A stretch of 64,000 nt of DNA from Cordylochernes scorpioides (taxonomy: Eukaryota > Arthropoda > Arachnida > Pseudoscorpiones > Chernetidae). This document shows, piece after piece, positions 29,570-42,800 of the stretch. Where the stretch lies: assembly GCA_030710605.1 (NCBI GenBank), contig CP092886.1, forward strand, positions 55,121,382 through 55,185,381, in the 5' to 3' direction. The notes beneath the pieces are model-generated. The model saw only the letters and a program-made list of their open reading frames with translations. It had not been told where the DNA came from and searched no databases. Each line of letters starts with the position of its first letter. Position 1 is the first letter of the stretch. The position numbers and the translations under genes are program-made.

Positions 29570-32500
29570 TGTCTTTGTGACAGCGGTGTTCCCACCGGGG
29601 GTGTCTCTCTGTTCTGTCTTTGTGACAGCGGTGTTCCCACCGGGGGTGTCTCTCTGTTCTGTCTTTGTGACAGCGGTGTTCCCACCGGGGGTGTCTCTCT
29701 GTTCTGTCTTTGTGACAGCGGTGTTCCCACCGGGGGTGTCTCTCTGTTCTGTCTTTGTGACAGCGGTGTTCCCACCGGGGGTGTCTCTCTGTTCTGTCTT
29801 TGTGACAGCGGTGTTCCCACCGGGGGTGTCTCTCTGTTCTGTCTTTGTGACAGCGGTGTTCCCACCGGGGGTGTCTCTCTGTTCTGTCTTTGTGACAGCG
29901 GTGTTCCCACCGGGGGTGTCTCTCTGTTCTGTCTTTGTGACAGCGGTGTTCCCACCGGGGGTGTCTCTCTGTTCTGTCTTTGTGACAGCGGTGTTCCCAC
30001 CGGGGGTGTCTCTCTGTTCTGTCTTTGTGACAGCGGTGTTCCCACCGGGGGTGTCTCTCTGTTCTGTCTTTGTGACAGCGGTGTTCCCACCGGGGGTGTC
30101 TCTCTGTTCTGTCTTTGTGACAGCGGTGTTCCCACCGGGGGTGTCTCTCTGTTCTGTCTTTGTGACAGCGGTGTTCCCACCGGGGGTGTCTCTCTGTTCT
30201 GTCTTTGTGACAGCGGTGTTCCCACCGGGGGTGTCTCTCTGTTCTGTCTTTGTGACAGCGGTGTTCCCACCGGACATATCGCCGGGTGTCTCTCTGTTCT
30301 GTCCTTGTGAAAGCGGTGTTCCCACCGGACATATCGCTGGGTCTCTCTCTGTTCTGTCCTTGTGAAAGCGGTGTTCCCACCGGGGGCGTCTCTCTGTTCT
30401 GTCCTTGTGAAAGCGGTGTTCCCACCGGGGGCGTCTCTCTGTTCTGTCCTTGTGAAAGCGGTGTTCCCACCGGACACATCGCCGGGTGTCTCTCTGTTCT
30501 GTGCTTGTGAAAGCGGTGTTCCCACCGGACATATCGCTGGGTCTCTCTCTGTTCTGTCCTTGTGAAAGCGGTGTTCCCACCGGGGGCGTCTCTCTGTTCT
30601 GTCCTTGTGAAAGCGGTGTTCCCACCGGACACATCGCCGGGTGTCTCTCTGTTCTGTGCTTGTGACAGCGGTGTTCCCACCGGGGGCGTCTCTCTGTTCT
30701 GTCCTTGTGAAAGCGGTATTCCCACCGGACACATCGCTGGGTCTCTCTCTGTTCTGTCCTTGTGAAAGCGGTGTTCCCACCGGGGGCGTCTCTCTGTTCT
30801 GTCCTTGTGAAAGCGGTGTTCCCACCGGACACATCGCCGGGTGTCTCTCTGTTCTGTGCTTGTGACAGCGGTGTTCCCACCGGGGGCGTCTCTCTGTTCT
30901 GTCCTTGTGAAAGCGGTGTTCCCACCGGACACATCGCCGGGTGTCTCTCTGTTCTGTGCTTGTGACAGCGGTGTTCCCACTGGGGTGTCTCTTTGTTCTG
31001 TCCTTGTGACAGCGGTGTTCCCACCGGGGGCGTCTCTCTGTTCTGTCCTTGTGAAAGCGGTGTTCTCACCGGACATATCGCCGGGCGTCTCTCTGTTCTG
31101 TCCTTGTGAAAGCGGTGTTCCCACCGGACATATCGCCGGGTGTCTCTCTGTTCTGTCTTTGTGAAAGCGGTGTTCCCACCGGACATATCGCCGGGTGTCT
31201 CCCTGTTCTGTCCTTGTGACAGCGGTGTTCCCACCGGGGGCGTCTCTCTGTTCTGTCCTTGTGAAAGCGGTGTTCCCACCGGACATATCGCCGGGTGTCT
31301 CCCTGTTCTGTCCTTGTGACAGCGGTGTTCCCACCGGACACATCGCTGGGTGTCTCTCTGTTCTGTCCTTGTGACAGCGGTGTTCCCACCGGAGACATCG
31401 CTGGGTGTCTCTCTGTTCTGTCTTTGTGACAGCGGTGTTCCCACCGGACACATCGCTGGGTGTCTCTCTGTTCTGTCCTTGTGAAAGCGGTGTTCCCACC
31501 GGAGACATCGCTGGGTGTCTCTCTGTTCTGTCCTTGTGAAAGCGGTGTTTCCACTGGACATATCGCCGGGTGTTTCTCTGTTCTGTCTCTTTGTGAAAGC
31601 AGTGTTCCCACCGGACATATCGCTGGGTGTCTCTCTGTTCTGTCTTTGTGACAGCGGTGTTCCCACCGGACATATCGCTGGGTGTCTCTCTGTTCTGTCC
31701 TTGTGAAAGCGGTGTTCCCACCGGACATATCGCTGGGTGTCTCTCTGTTCTGTCCTTGTGAAAGCGGTGTTCCCACCGAACATATCGCTGGGTGTCTCTC
31801 TGTTCTGTCCTTGTGAAAGCGGTGTTCCCACCGGACATATCGCTGGGTATCTCTCTGTTCTGTCCTTGAGAAAGCGGTGTTCCCACCGGACACATCGCTG
31901 GGTGTCTCTCTGTTCTGTCCTTGTGAAAGCGGTGTTCCCACCGGACATATCGCTGGGTGTCTCTCTGTTCTGTCCTTGTGAAAGTGGTGTTCCCACCGGA
32001 CATATCGCTGGGTGTCTCTCTGTTCTGTCCTTGTGAAAGCGGTGTTCCCACCGGACATATCGCCGGGTGTCTCTCTGTTCTGTCTTTGTGAAAGCGGTGT
32101 TCCCACCGGACATATCGCCGGGTGTCTCTCTGTTCTGTCTTTGTGACAGCGGTGTTCCCACCGGACATATTGCTGGGTGTCTCTCTGTTCTGTGCTTGTG
32201 AAAGCGGTGTTCCCACCGGACATATCGCCGGGTGTTTCTCTGTTCTGTCTCTTTGTGAAAGCGGTGTTCCCACCGGACACATCGCCGGGTGTCTCTCTGT
32301 TCTGTCCTTGTGAAAGCGGTGTTCCCACCGGACATATCGCCGGGTGTTTCTCTGTTCTGTCTCTTTGTGAAAGCGGTGTTCCCACCGGACACATCGCCGG
32401 GTGTCTCTCTGTTCTGCCTCTTTGTGAAAGCGGTGTTCCCACCGGACACATCGCTGGGCGCCTCTCTGTTCTGTCTTTGTGACAGCGGTGTTCCCACCGG

Positions 32501-35500
32501 ACACATCGCTGGGTGTCTCTCTGTTCTGTCTCTTTGTGAAAGCGGTGTTCCCACCGGACACATCGCTGGGTGTCTCTCTGTTCTGTCCTTGTGAAAGCGG
32601 TGTTCCCACCGGACACATCGCTGGGTGTTTCTCTGTTCTGCCTCTTTGTGAAAGCGATGTTCCCACCGGACACATCGCTGGGTGTTTCTCTGTTCTGTCT
32701 TTGTGACAGCGGTGTTCCCACCGGACACATCGGCGGGTGTCTCTCTGTTCTGTCCTTGTGAAAGCGGTGTTCCCACCGGACACATCGCTGGGTGTCTCTA
32801 TGTTCTGTGCTTGTGAAAGCGGTGTTTCCACCGGACACATCGCTGGGTGTCTCTCTGTTCTGTCCTTGTGAAAGCGGTGTTCCCACCGGACACATCGCCG
32901 GGTGTCTCTATGTTCTGTCCTTGTGAAAGCGGTGTTCCCACCGGACACATCGCTGGGTGTTTCTCTGTTCTGTCTTTGTGACAGCGGTGTTCCCACCGGA
33001 CACATCGCTGGGTGTCTCTATGTTCTGTGCTTGTGAAAGCGGTGTTCCCACCGGACATATCGCTGGGTGTTTCTCTGTTCTGTCTTTGTGACAGCGGTGT
33101 TCCCACCGGACACATCGCTGGGTGTCTCTCTGTTCTGTCCTTGTGAAAGCGATGTTCCCACCGGACACATCGCCGGGTGTCTCTATGTTCTGTCCTTGTG
33201 AAAGCGGTGTTCCCACCGGACACATCGCTGGGTGTTTCTCTGTTCTGTCTTTGTGACAGCGGTGTTCCCACCGGACACATCGCTGGGTGTCTCTATGTTC
33301 TGTGCTTGTGAAAGCGGTGTTTCCACCGGACACATCGCTGGGTGTCTCTCTGTTCTGTCCTTGTGAAAGCGGTGTTCCCACCGGACACATCGCTGGGTGT
33401 CTCTATGTTCTGTCTCTTTGTGAAAGCGGTGTTCCCACCGGACACATCGCTGGGTGTTTCTCTGTTCTGCCTCTTTGTGAAAGCGGTGTTCCCACCGGAC
33501 ACATCGCTGGGTGTCTCTATGTTCTGTCTCTTTGTGAAAGCGGTGTTCCCACCGGACACATCGCTGGGTGTTTCTCTGTTCTGCCTCTTTGTGAAAGCGA
33601 TGTTTCCACCGGACACATCGCCGGGTGTCTCTATGTTCTGTGCTTGTGAAAGCGGTGCTTCCACCGGACACATCGCTGGGTGTTTCTCTGTTCTGTCTTT
33701 GTGACAGCGGTGTTCCCACCGGACACATCGGCGGGTGTCTCTCTGTTCTGTCCTTGTGAAAGCGGTGTTCCCACCGGACACATCGCTGGGTGTCTCTATG
33801 TTCTGTGCTTGTGAAAGCGGTGTTTCCACCGGACACATCGCTGGGTGTCTCTCTGTTCTGTCCTTGTGAAAGCGGTGTTCCCACCGGACACATCGCCGGG
33901 TGTCTCTATGTTCTGTCCTTGTGAAAGCGGTGTTCCCACCGGACACATCGCTGGGTGTTTCTCTGTTCTGTCTTTGTGACAGCGGTGTTCCCACCGGACA
34001 CATCGCTGGGTGTCTCTATGTTCTGTGCTTGTGAAAGCGGTGTTCCCACCGGACATATCGCTGGGTGTTTCTCTGTTCTGTCTTTGTGACAGCGGTGTTT
34101 CCACCGGACACATCGCTGGGTGTCTCTCTGTTCTGTCCTTGTGAAAGCGGTGTTCCCACCGGACACATCGCCGGGTGTCTCTATGTTCTGTCCTTGTGAA
34201 AGCGGTGTTCCCACCGGACACATCGCTGGGTGTTTCTCTGTTCTGTCTTTGTGACAGCGGTGTTCCCACCGGACACATCGCTGGGTGTCTCTATGTTCTG
34301 TGCTTGTGAAAGCGGTGTTCCCACCGGACATATCGCTGGGTGTTTCTCTGTTCTGTCTTTGTGACAGCGGGGTTCCCACCGGACACATCGCTGGGTGTCT
34401 CTCTGTTCTGTCTCTTTGTGACAGCGGTGTTCCCACCGGACATATCGCTGGGTGTTTCTCTGTTCTGTCTTTGTGACAGCAGTGTTCCCACTGGACACAT
34501 CGCCGGGTGTTTCTCTGTTCTGTCTTTGTGACAGCGGTGTTCCCACCGGACACATCGCCGGGTGTTTCTCTGTTCTGTCTTTGTGAAAGCGGTGTTCCCA
34601 CCGGACACATCGCTGGGTGTTTCTCTGTTCTGTCTTTGTGACAGCGGTGTTCCCACCGGACATATCGCCGGGTATCTCTATGTTCTGTCTTTGTGACAGC
34701 GGTGTTCCCACCGGACACATCGCCGGGTGTCTCTATGTTCTGTCTCTTTGTGAAAGCGGTGTTCCCACCGGACATATCGCTGGGTGTTTCTCTGTTCTGT
34801 CTTTCTGACAGCGGTGTTCCCACCGGACATATCGCTGAGTGTCTCTCTGTTCTGTCTTTGTGACAGCGGTGTTCCCACCGGACATATCGCCGGGTATCTC
34901 TATGTTCTGTCTTTGTGACAGCGGTGTTCCCACCGGACACATCGCCGGGTGTCTCTATGTTCTGTCTCTTTGTGAAAGCGGTGTTCCCACCGGACATATC
35001 GCTGGGTGTTTCTCTGTTCTGTCTTTCTGACAGCGGTGTTCCCACCGGACATATCGCTGAGTGTCTCTCTGTTCTGTCTTTCTGACAGCGGTGTTCCCAC
35101 CGGACATATCGCTGGGTGTCTCTCTGTTCTGTCTTTGTGACAGCGGTGTTCCCACCGGACACATCGCTGAGTGTCGTTCTGTTCTGTCTTTGTGACAGCG
35201 GTGTTCCCACCGGACATATCGCTGGGTGTCTCTCTGTTCTGTCTTTCTGACAGCGGTGTTCCCACCGGACATATCGCTGGGTGTCTCTCTGTTCTGTCTT
35301 TGTGACAGCGGTGTTCCCACCGGACACATCGCTGAGTGTCGTTCTGTTCTGTCTTTGTGACAGCGGTGTTCCCACCGGACATATCGCTGGGTGTCTCTCT
35401 GTTCTGTCTTTCTGACAGCGGTGTTCCCACCGGACATATCGCTGAGTGTCTCTCTGTTCTGTCTTTCTGACAGCGGTGTTCCCACCGGACACATCGCTGA

Positions 35501-36007
35501 GTGTCGTTCTGTTCTGTCTTTGTGACAGCGGTGTTCCCACCGGACACATCGCTGAGTGTCTCTCTGTTCTGTCTTTCTGACAGCGGTGTTCCCACCGGAC
35601 ATATCGCTGGGTGTCTCTCTGTTCTGTCTTTGTGACAGCGGTGTTCCCACCGGACACATCGCTGAGTGTCGTTCTGTTCTGTCTTTGTGACAGCGGTGTT
35701 CCCACCGGACATATCGCTGGGTGTCTCTCTGTTCTGTCTTTCTGACAGCGGTGTTCCCACCGGACATATCGCTGGGTGTCTCTCTGTTCTGTCTTTGTGA
35801 CAGCGGTGTTCCCACCGGACACATCGCTGAGTGTCGTTCTGTTCTGTCTTTGTGACAGCGGTGTTCCCACCGGACACATCGCTGAGTGTCTCTCTGTTCT
35901 GTCTTTCTGACAGCGGTGTTCCCACCGGACATATCGCTGGGTGTCTCTATGTTCTGTCTTTGTGACAGCGGTGTTCCCACCGGACACATCGCTGAGTGTC
36001 GTTCTGT
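29570..36007. repeat. Minisatellite, 55-bp and 45-bp units, array 2
   Basis: Same structure as array 1, but with 15 instead of 11 identical 45-bp units at the start and without the 725-bp internal duplication. At about 32.8-33.3 kb it has a unit order that array 1 lacks. The last roughly 1.9 kb (from about 34.1 kb) match array 1 unit for unit. Confidence 0.95.
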
Positions 36008-36330
36008 TATATCTTTTCTAAAATTTTAAAAGGCATTTTAACATACTCTGTCTCCTGAATTATTTCTGCAAACTTCATCTCAGGTTCGTCCCAATTTCTG
36101 TTGTACACATGCCAACACTTCTCAACATATTTAAGCCTCTCCTGTTTTTTTTTTCTCTCCCTTCAGAGTCAAAGAGAATCTTATGTCAAGTGCTTGGCTG
36201 ACGAATTCACTTACTCTTTCTCATCAGTTTCTTCTCTCGCTTCACACACTCTTTTCTATATTTTCAAATTATATTTCTATTTTGCTACGCTAAGAAGAGA
36301 CCAAAGGTAAAAGAAGTCAGGCTGGCCATG

Positions 36331-36671
36331 CATCCAGCCTCGGCCCAACAGTCCTCCGTCGCCTGTGGGTCCAACCTCTCACTGGCCTACAGTACTGGTC
36401 CTGTCGCTGCATCAGGCCTCTCATATGGGAAGCCTTCACCATCATCGAGCGACCACCTGATCTGCAGGGCTGGGTCTTCAGGCGAGGCCTGGATGAGGAT
36501 GTTGTGACCATCCTCTCGTCCACCATAAGTTGTACAAGTTATTCTTCCTAAGCACAGAACTGAGGTCCGTACAAGAAGAACCTTTCTCTATCCGGAGACG
36601 AACTCTCCGAAAATGGAAGAGCCCCCAGACTGAAGTTGTGTAAATGTTGTTGTTGCTTATTCATCAAGTCG
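36331..36671 (+). pseudogene. Tx1/L1-like ORF2 C-terminal fragment, copy 2
   Basis: Second copy of the fragment at 25770-26110, carried along by the tandem duplication, with the same disablements. Confidence 0.75.
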
Positions 36672-36990
36672 TTTAAACGATCTCCATTAGGTTCCATTGT
36701 CTCAGCTTTTCTTTTATAGTCCTGGGGTTTTCCTAGAGGTCATTTTTGGAGGATTTGATACAACAAGTTGTCGTAAAATAGAGGCTGCCTGGCCGGCATT
36801 CATATTTATATGAAAAATAGACACTTCGGCCAGTTGGAGTTTTTTTTTATTTTCTCAACATTTTGACAAAAATCTTTTCTTCGTCATGAGAAGTAAATAA
36901 AAATAAAGCATTTGGCAAGACGTTAAAAATGGTTCTGAGGTTGCAAGGGCGTTCTCACGTGATTTCTTGTTTTGAACAATTCTCCTCACT

Positions 36991-37186
36991 TTCTTACTGC
37001 TACTCTTTTTGTGTTGTTTTTCTTGCTTCCCTCTTTCTCTTTCTTGTTTGTTTTTTCTTTTTTTTTTCTTCTGTATATATCGTTATTTCCTTTGTCTCAC
37101 TGCTTTGTTCTTATGCATACCTCTGGTGAATCCTGTATAGGGTCAGTGACCCTAAATAAAGGCTTTTTGTTGTTGTTGTTTTGAAC
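36991..37186 (+). mobile_element. LINE 3' end with TTG-repeat tail, copy 2
   Basis: Duplicate of 26430-26625 within the second copy of the segmental duplication. Confidence 0.7.
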
Positions 37187-38207
37187 AATTAGTTGTGTGA
37201 ATACGTAAAATGTTAAATTATTACAACAGATTTCTGGAAATTAATTTCTTTTCATTTTATTAATGTAATCTCAATATGTAATAATCATTATTTGTTTTTG
37301 TACTCCTGTAGAAGGGAAGAGATGCTCGAAGGTTTGACAACTGAAAGGCTTAAAAAAACTAAAATGAAAAGAAACTCATCTCCTGAGAAGTTTGTTTTAT
37401 TATTTTAATTTGTATCCAGGGGAGAATCAAGTCAAGTATAAATATATGTGTGTTTCACATCCTCTAACTTTTTATTTCATTTTTAAAAATCAGTAAATGT
37501 TGACTGGAGGGCAACAAAAGGTTTTATAACAAAGTTATTATAACTTCACACCCTTAGGATAATATTTACATACCTACCTATGTTTCTAATTTAGAAAAAT
37601 ATTTATATATATATAGTATATTTTAAACTGTATGACACTTTTAGTATATGTCACATATCTCCCAATTAGTTAGAGCCTATACCTTATTATTAAAATGTAC
37701 TCTATTTCTATTTACTACCACCCCATATTTTGTATATAAACTATTTGTATTTTTAAAACCCCTATTTGTATGTAAAGCTAAAAATGTTGACGTCAAAATA
37801 AAGATCCAAAGAGTGTTCGGTCAGCTGGTGGCAGGGACAGAGGGGTGGAAAAAGGCAACGCACAGCCCATGTGGGGTCCCGAGGGACATTTCTATAGACG
37901 TTCCCTGAAAACAGGACAGATTTTGGCAGGAGGTCAGCAAATGGTTGTAGAGTTTGTACATCGGCAGTCCGCTTCAGCCTATCTCACACAGTCTCTCTCT
38001 CCATGTCTCGGTGATAAGCATCCAAGTTAGTGTCATGGCTTCTACCTCTGTCCCGTGGGCTTTCCCCGACCACTCTCGGTGCTAACATCTAGCCCTGCCT
38101 CTGCTTCTTGTTGTCCGCGTGTGGGAAGAACATCAACACTCGCCTCACGTACACGACTGCCAGCTTATCCATACATCGACATTAGCAACAATATTACATA
38201 TATGTGT

Positions 38208-38366
38208 GTCCCCATCCCTGGACACTTTTATTTTTACGTTTATCATTACTCTTCACAATTCATCCTTTCATACTTCATCCCTAAGGTTAAAAACAATCAT
38301 TATTTCTCCTTAAAATAAATTTCGATTTTTCGTTCAAAAGAAACACATGCGGGATATTTTTCAAAT
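38208..38366 (+). repeat. SINE family 1, tail portion, copy 2
   Basis: Duplicate of 27647-27805. Confidence 0.65.
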
Positions 38367-38531
38367 ATCTGAATGTTTGTATGTTTGTTTGCTTGTATGT
38401 CCGTATACAAATTCGCAGTAGTTCACTAATTCAAACCATAATTTCCATACATAGGTAAAAAATACGGGGAAGACGATAGACTATTTTAAAAAATATATAA
38501 ATCAATTATTAAAACTATATGTTCAAATTAT

Positions 38532-38708
38532 TCTACTTAGCTCACGAACAGCGCCCTCTATCAAAGATTAGAAAAAAATTATGCTGATGCAAACAAATAG
38601 ATGATGCTAATAACAAACAATTATAAAAAAATCTTATCTAAATATATATCACTCGGGTAGATATGCACACGAGTCAATCCCGGGGCGAAGCCCGGGTCAC
38701 CCGTCTAG
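38532..38708 (+). mobile_element. Helitron 3' terminus, copy 2
   Basis: Duplicate of 27971-28147 carried by the segmental duplication. Confidence 0.7.
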
Positions 38709-39210
38709 TCGTTCTATAAATTTATGTGTTTCACATCATCTATCTTTTTTCTTACTTTTTTAAAAATCAATAAATGTTAACTGGAGGACAACAAAAGGTT
38801 TTAAAACTTGGTTATTATAATTTCTCTCCCATAGGATTATATTTACATACCTACCCGTGTTTATAATTTTGAAAAATATTTATATATATCTGTGTGAAAT
38901 AGCCATTTGGGTTTTGCCATGAGGTTTGGATGATTTGACAAAAAAATATTGTTTTTAATAAATAAATAAAGGCCAAGAGTTATAAAAAGCACACAGGTAT
39001 CATTATTGTTTTATTGAAAAGTACAATAAGTCAATTATATCACATAGGCTCAAGCCAATCTTAGAACAGTATTCACATTTGGAAGTTTTTTTTTTTAAAT
39101 AAAAAGATGAAGTAGAATGGAGGAAGTTTATCTGGCGTCACTGCGGTCGTCTGACGAATATTATTTACAGGAAGTTATCTGCACACACAGAGGAATTAAT
39201 ACATCGTTTG

Positions 39211-41000
39211 TGGGTTGTGACAGCTTGTACTGGAAGTACACCACATGTCTACACTTGTAGAGGGTTAGGATTACTTATACTGTAAGTACACCACATGTCT
39301 ACACATGTAGAAAGCTGTGGGTAGAGGGTTGTGACTGCTTGTACTGTAAGTACACCACATGTCTACACATGTAGAAAGCTGTGGGTAGAGGGTTGTGACT
39401 GCTTGTACTGTAAGTACACCACATGTCTACACATGTAGAAAGCTGTGGGTAGAGGGTTGTGACTGCTTGTACTGTAAGTACACCACATGTCTACACATGT
39501 AGAAATCTGTGGGTAGAGGGTTGTGACTGCTTGTACTGTAGGTACACCACATGTCTACACATGTAGAAATCTGTGGGTAGAGGGTTGTGACTGCTTGTAC
39601 TGTAGGTACACCACATGTCTACACATGTAGAAATCTGTGGGTAGAGGGTTGTGACTGCTTGTACTGTAAGTACACCACATGTCTACATATGTAGAAAGCT
39701 GTAGGTAGAGGGTTGTGACTGCTTGTACTGTAAGTATACCACATGTCTACATATGTAGAAAGCTGTAGGTAGAGGATTGTGACTGCTTGTACTGTAAGTA
39801 TACCACATGTCTACACATGTAGAGGGTTAGGATTACTTATACTGTAAGTACACCACATGTCTACACTTGTAGAGGGTTAGGATTACTTATACTGTAAGTA
39901 CACCACATGTCTACACATGTAGAAAGCTGTGGGTAGAGGGTTGTGACTGCTTGTACTGTAAGTACACCACATGTCTACACATGTAGAAAGCTGTGGGTAG
40001 AGGGTTGTGACTGCTTGTACTGTAAGTACACCACATGTCTACACATGTAGAAAGCTGTGGGTAGAGGGTTGTGACTGCTTGTACTGTAAGTACACCACAT
40101 GTCTACACATGTAGAAATCTGTGGGTAGAGGGTTGTGACTGCTTGTACTGTAGGTACACCACATGTCTACACATGTAGAAATCTGTGGGTAGAGGGTTGT
40201 GACTGCTTGTACTGTAGGTACACCACATGTCTACACATGTAGAAATCTGTGGGTAGAGGGTTGTGACTGCTTGTACTGTAAGTACACCACATGTCTACAT
40301 ATGTAGAAAGCTGTAGGTAGAGGGTTGTGACTGCTTGTACTGTAAGTATACCACATGTCTACATATGTAGAAAGCTGTAGGTAGAGGATTGTGACTGCTT
40401 GTACTGTAAGTATACCACATGTCTACACATGTAGAAAGCTGTGGGTAGAGGGTTGTGACTGCTTGTACTGTAAGTATACCACATGTCTACATATGTAGAA
40501 AGCTGTAGGTAGAGGATTGTGACTGCTTGTACTGTAAGTACACCACATGTCTACATATGTAGAAAGCTGTGGGTAGAGGGTTGTGACTGCTTGTACTGTA
40601 AGTATACCACATGTCTACATATGTAGAAAGCTGTAGGTAGAGGATTGTGACTGCTTGTACTGTAAGTACACCACATGTCTACACATGTAGAAAGCTGTGG
40701 GTAGAGGGTTGTGACTGCTTGTACTGTAAGTACACCACATGTCTACACATGTAGAAAGCTGTGGGTAGAGGGTTGTGACTGCTTGTACTGTAAGTACACC
40801 ACATGTCTACACATGTAGAAAGCTGTGGGTAGAGGGTTGTGACTGCTTGTACTGTAAGTACACCACATGTCTACACATGTAGAAAGCTGTGGGTAGAGGG
40901 TTGTGACTGCTTGTACTGTAAGTACACCACATGTCTACACACGTAGAAAGCTGTGGGTAGAGGGTTGTGAATGCTTGTACTGTAAGTACACTATATTACT
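39211..41000. repeat. 64-bp satellite, array 2
   Basis: About 28 units. The first roughly 600 bp repeat array 1. A block of variants (39236-39830) reappears at about 39860-40440, so the array has higher-order duplication. Shortened units with GAGGGTTAGGATTACTTATA mark the block borders. Confidence 0.93.
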
Positions 41001-41488
41001 ACACGTTTGCCATTTCAACGGCGTTTAAACCGATACAGAGCCCCTTTTGGAAACAGCTGCAACTGAAGTAAAAATAAAGCCGCCTTAACTTGTATTTACA
41101 ACTTCCTAAAGCGATCCGACAACGCTCCTATATCAGAGTCCCCGCTGATGACAATATAATCCTTTACACGGCGTCCTTGAAATCATCCCCGGGTGTTTCT
41201 ATCTTTTTCCTACCTATCACTTTTGAGAAGATACTCCATACTGTTGCATCATGATTAATGCGCGTAATTTTTAAATTATTTTATATATATTCAAAATTAT
41301 AAATTATATAATCATTTAATTTTATAAAACAGATTATTACTATAAAATATTATGTACTATAAAACATTTGTATTTTGATACACTGAATACACCACCTTCT
41401 TTAAACTTTGATGTAATAAATAAAGAGAGATTCTAGGTGCTACCTAAATATATAGTTGTCTTATTATTGACTGGTTTAACCTTGTAGG
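41001..41488. other. AT-rich spacer
   Basis: No gene or familiar repeat. Confidence 0.35.
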
Positions 41489-41599
41489 ATGGTTGAGACA
41501 CGTTCTGGAAAGATGCAAGACGCGTTTGAGGAGAGAATCAAGACTGAAGAATCTGCTAAACCGCAGCTTGGTGCAACAATACGAAAGCTTTTGAAATAG
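41489..41599 (+). other. Small ORF, 36 codons, possibly gag-start or exon remnant
   Basis: Starts MVETRSGKMQDAFEERIK and ends KLLK-stop. It is preceded by a pyrimidine-rich run ending CCTTGTAG, which could act as a splice acceptor. An MV-TRSG start is common in retroelement gag proteins, but there is too little to assign it. Confidence 0.25.
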
Positions 41600-41746
41600 A
41601 CAAAACTAAAATTATCAATGTGTCTCTTTTCAGCTTATTAAATAAAAAAAACAATGTAATAAGTGAATAACAGTATCAAAGTGAAATTTCACTAGGATCA
41701 AGTGGATAATTTAGGGGGGGAAAGTCACCTCCCGATGGAGAATTCA

Positions 41747-41888
41747 AAAGTTGCTGATGACTTGCGCCACATATCGGAATAAATATCAATTAATCGTTGA
41801 GTTTTGGAATCCTGAAATAATTTAAAAATATCGAGATTAGTTTGATATTTATTCCGACCTATGGCGCAAGCCATCAGCAACTTTTAGT
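41747..41888. repeat. Short foldback
   Basis: Inverted arms of about 45 bp: AAAAGTTGCTGATGACTTGC with ATATCGGAATAAATATCAA on the left, complementary sequence ending GGCGCAAGCCATCAGCAACT on the right. Confidence 0.65.
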
Positions 41889-41915
41889 TACACTACCAGA
41901 AGATGACACACCCAA

Positions 41916-41985
41916 GATAGTGGATATTGCTGCTGCTGTGATGGAGATGCATGGAGACATCTGAGGCTCTTCTTTGGACACGACA
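41916..41985 (+). repeat. LINE/SINE-like 3' end with CAA-rich tail, copy 2
   Basis: Nearly the same as 15179-15265, ending GACACGACAACAACAACC. Confidence 0.6.
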
Positions 41986-42021
41986 ACAACAACCAGAAGA
42001 TAACTTTTTTCCCCCTTAATT

Positions 42022-42240
42022 GTAATAAGTGCCATCTATCGTTAAAAATGGGAACTTTGTATCTTAATGATTTTTTTTCTGCTTTTGGAACTGTCTAAGA
42101 AATGAAAACACTTAACGCTATTTTCCCCTCTTATAAACCAACAGCATCCTTCTTCAATGCGAAATATTGGGAGGGCTTAGCTCATCAGTGGGAAACCTTC
42201 ACAGCTTTTTTACCAGTTTAGTCAACCTAAACCGCTTAGT
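42022..42240 (+). repeat. Repeat family D
   Basis: Begins near GTGCCATCTATCG and includes AATATTGGGAGGGCTTAGCT and CATCAGTGGGAAACC. Single-arm, diverged relative of the palindrome at 7811-8076. Confidence 0.55.
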
Positions 42241-42263
42241 TTTTTATTTGGCCCAGTTAGCAT

Positions 42264-42765
42264 ATACACTCATGGACAAAGGAAGTTGTACCTTTTAGCA
42301 TGCATATCGGGATTTAGACAATAACTATGAAAGATATTACAGTGACCTTTATTGAAGACACACGAGATAACCAAGTGTGTATACACTCATGGACAAAACT
42401 TAAAGAAGTTGAACCTCATATCATGTATATCGGGATTCAGACAATAACACTGAAAGATATTACAGTGACCTTTATTGAAGACACACGAGATAACCAAGTG
42501 TGTATACACTCATGGACAAAACTTAAGGAATTTGTACCTTTTAGCATATATATCGGGATTCAGACAATAACTCTGAAAGATATTACAGTGACCTTTATTG
42601 AAGACACACAAGATAACCAAGTGTGTATACACTCATGGACAAAACTTAAAGAAGTTGTACCTTATATCATTTATATCGTTATTCAGACAATAACACTGAA
42701 AGATATTACAGTGACCTTTATTGAAGACACACAAGATAACCAAGCATGATCAAAATTTCCGCTAT

Positions 42766-42800
<35 letters not shown>

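Larger units (their letters stand above)
29257..39817. repeat. Tandem segmental duplication, copy 2 (about 10,561 bp)
   Basis: The offset to copy 1 is 10,611 bases before the minisatellite, 10,791 after the 45-bp block and 10,561 after the whole array. The copies therefore differ by unit gains and losses inside the array only: four more 45-bp units and about 230 bp less of 55-bp units. Confidence 0.92.

Noticed and set aside
18777-36007. Very long open frames (up to 1,350 codons) rich in CPVGTPLSQ / RTERHPA repeats on the minus strand and FPPGVSLCSV repeats on the plus strand
   Set aside because: They follow the 55/45-bp minisatellite in several frames on both strands at once. They exist only because the unit has no stops and show no codon-level constraint.
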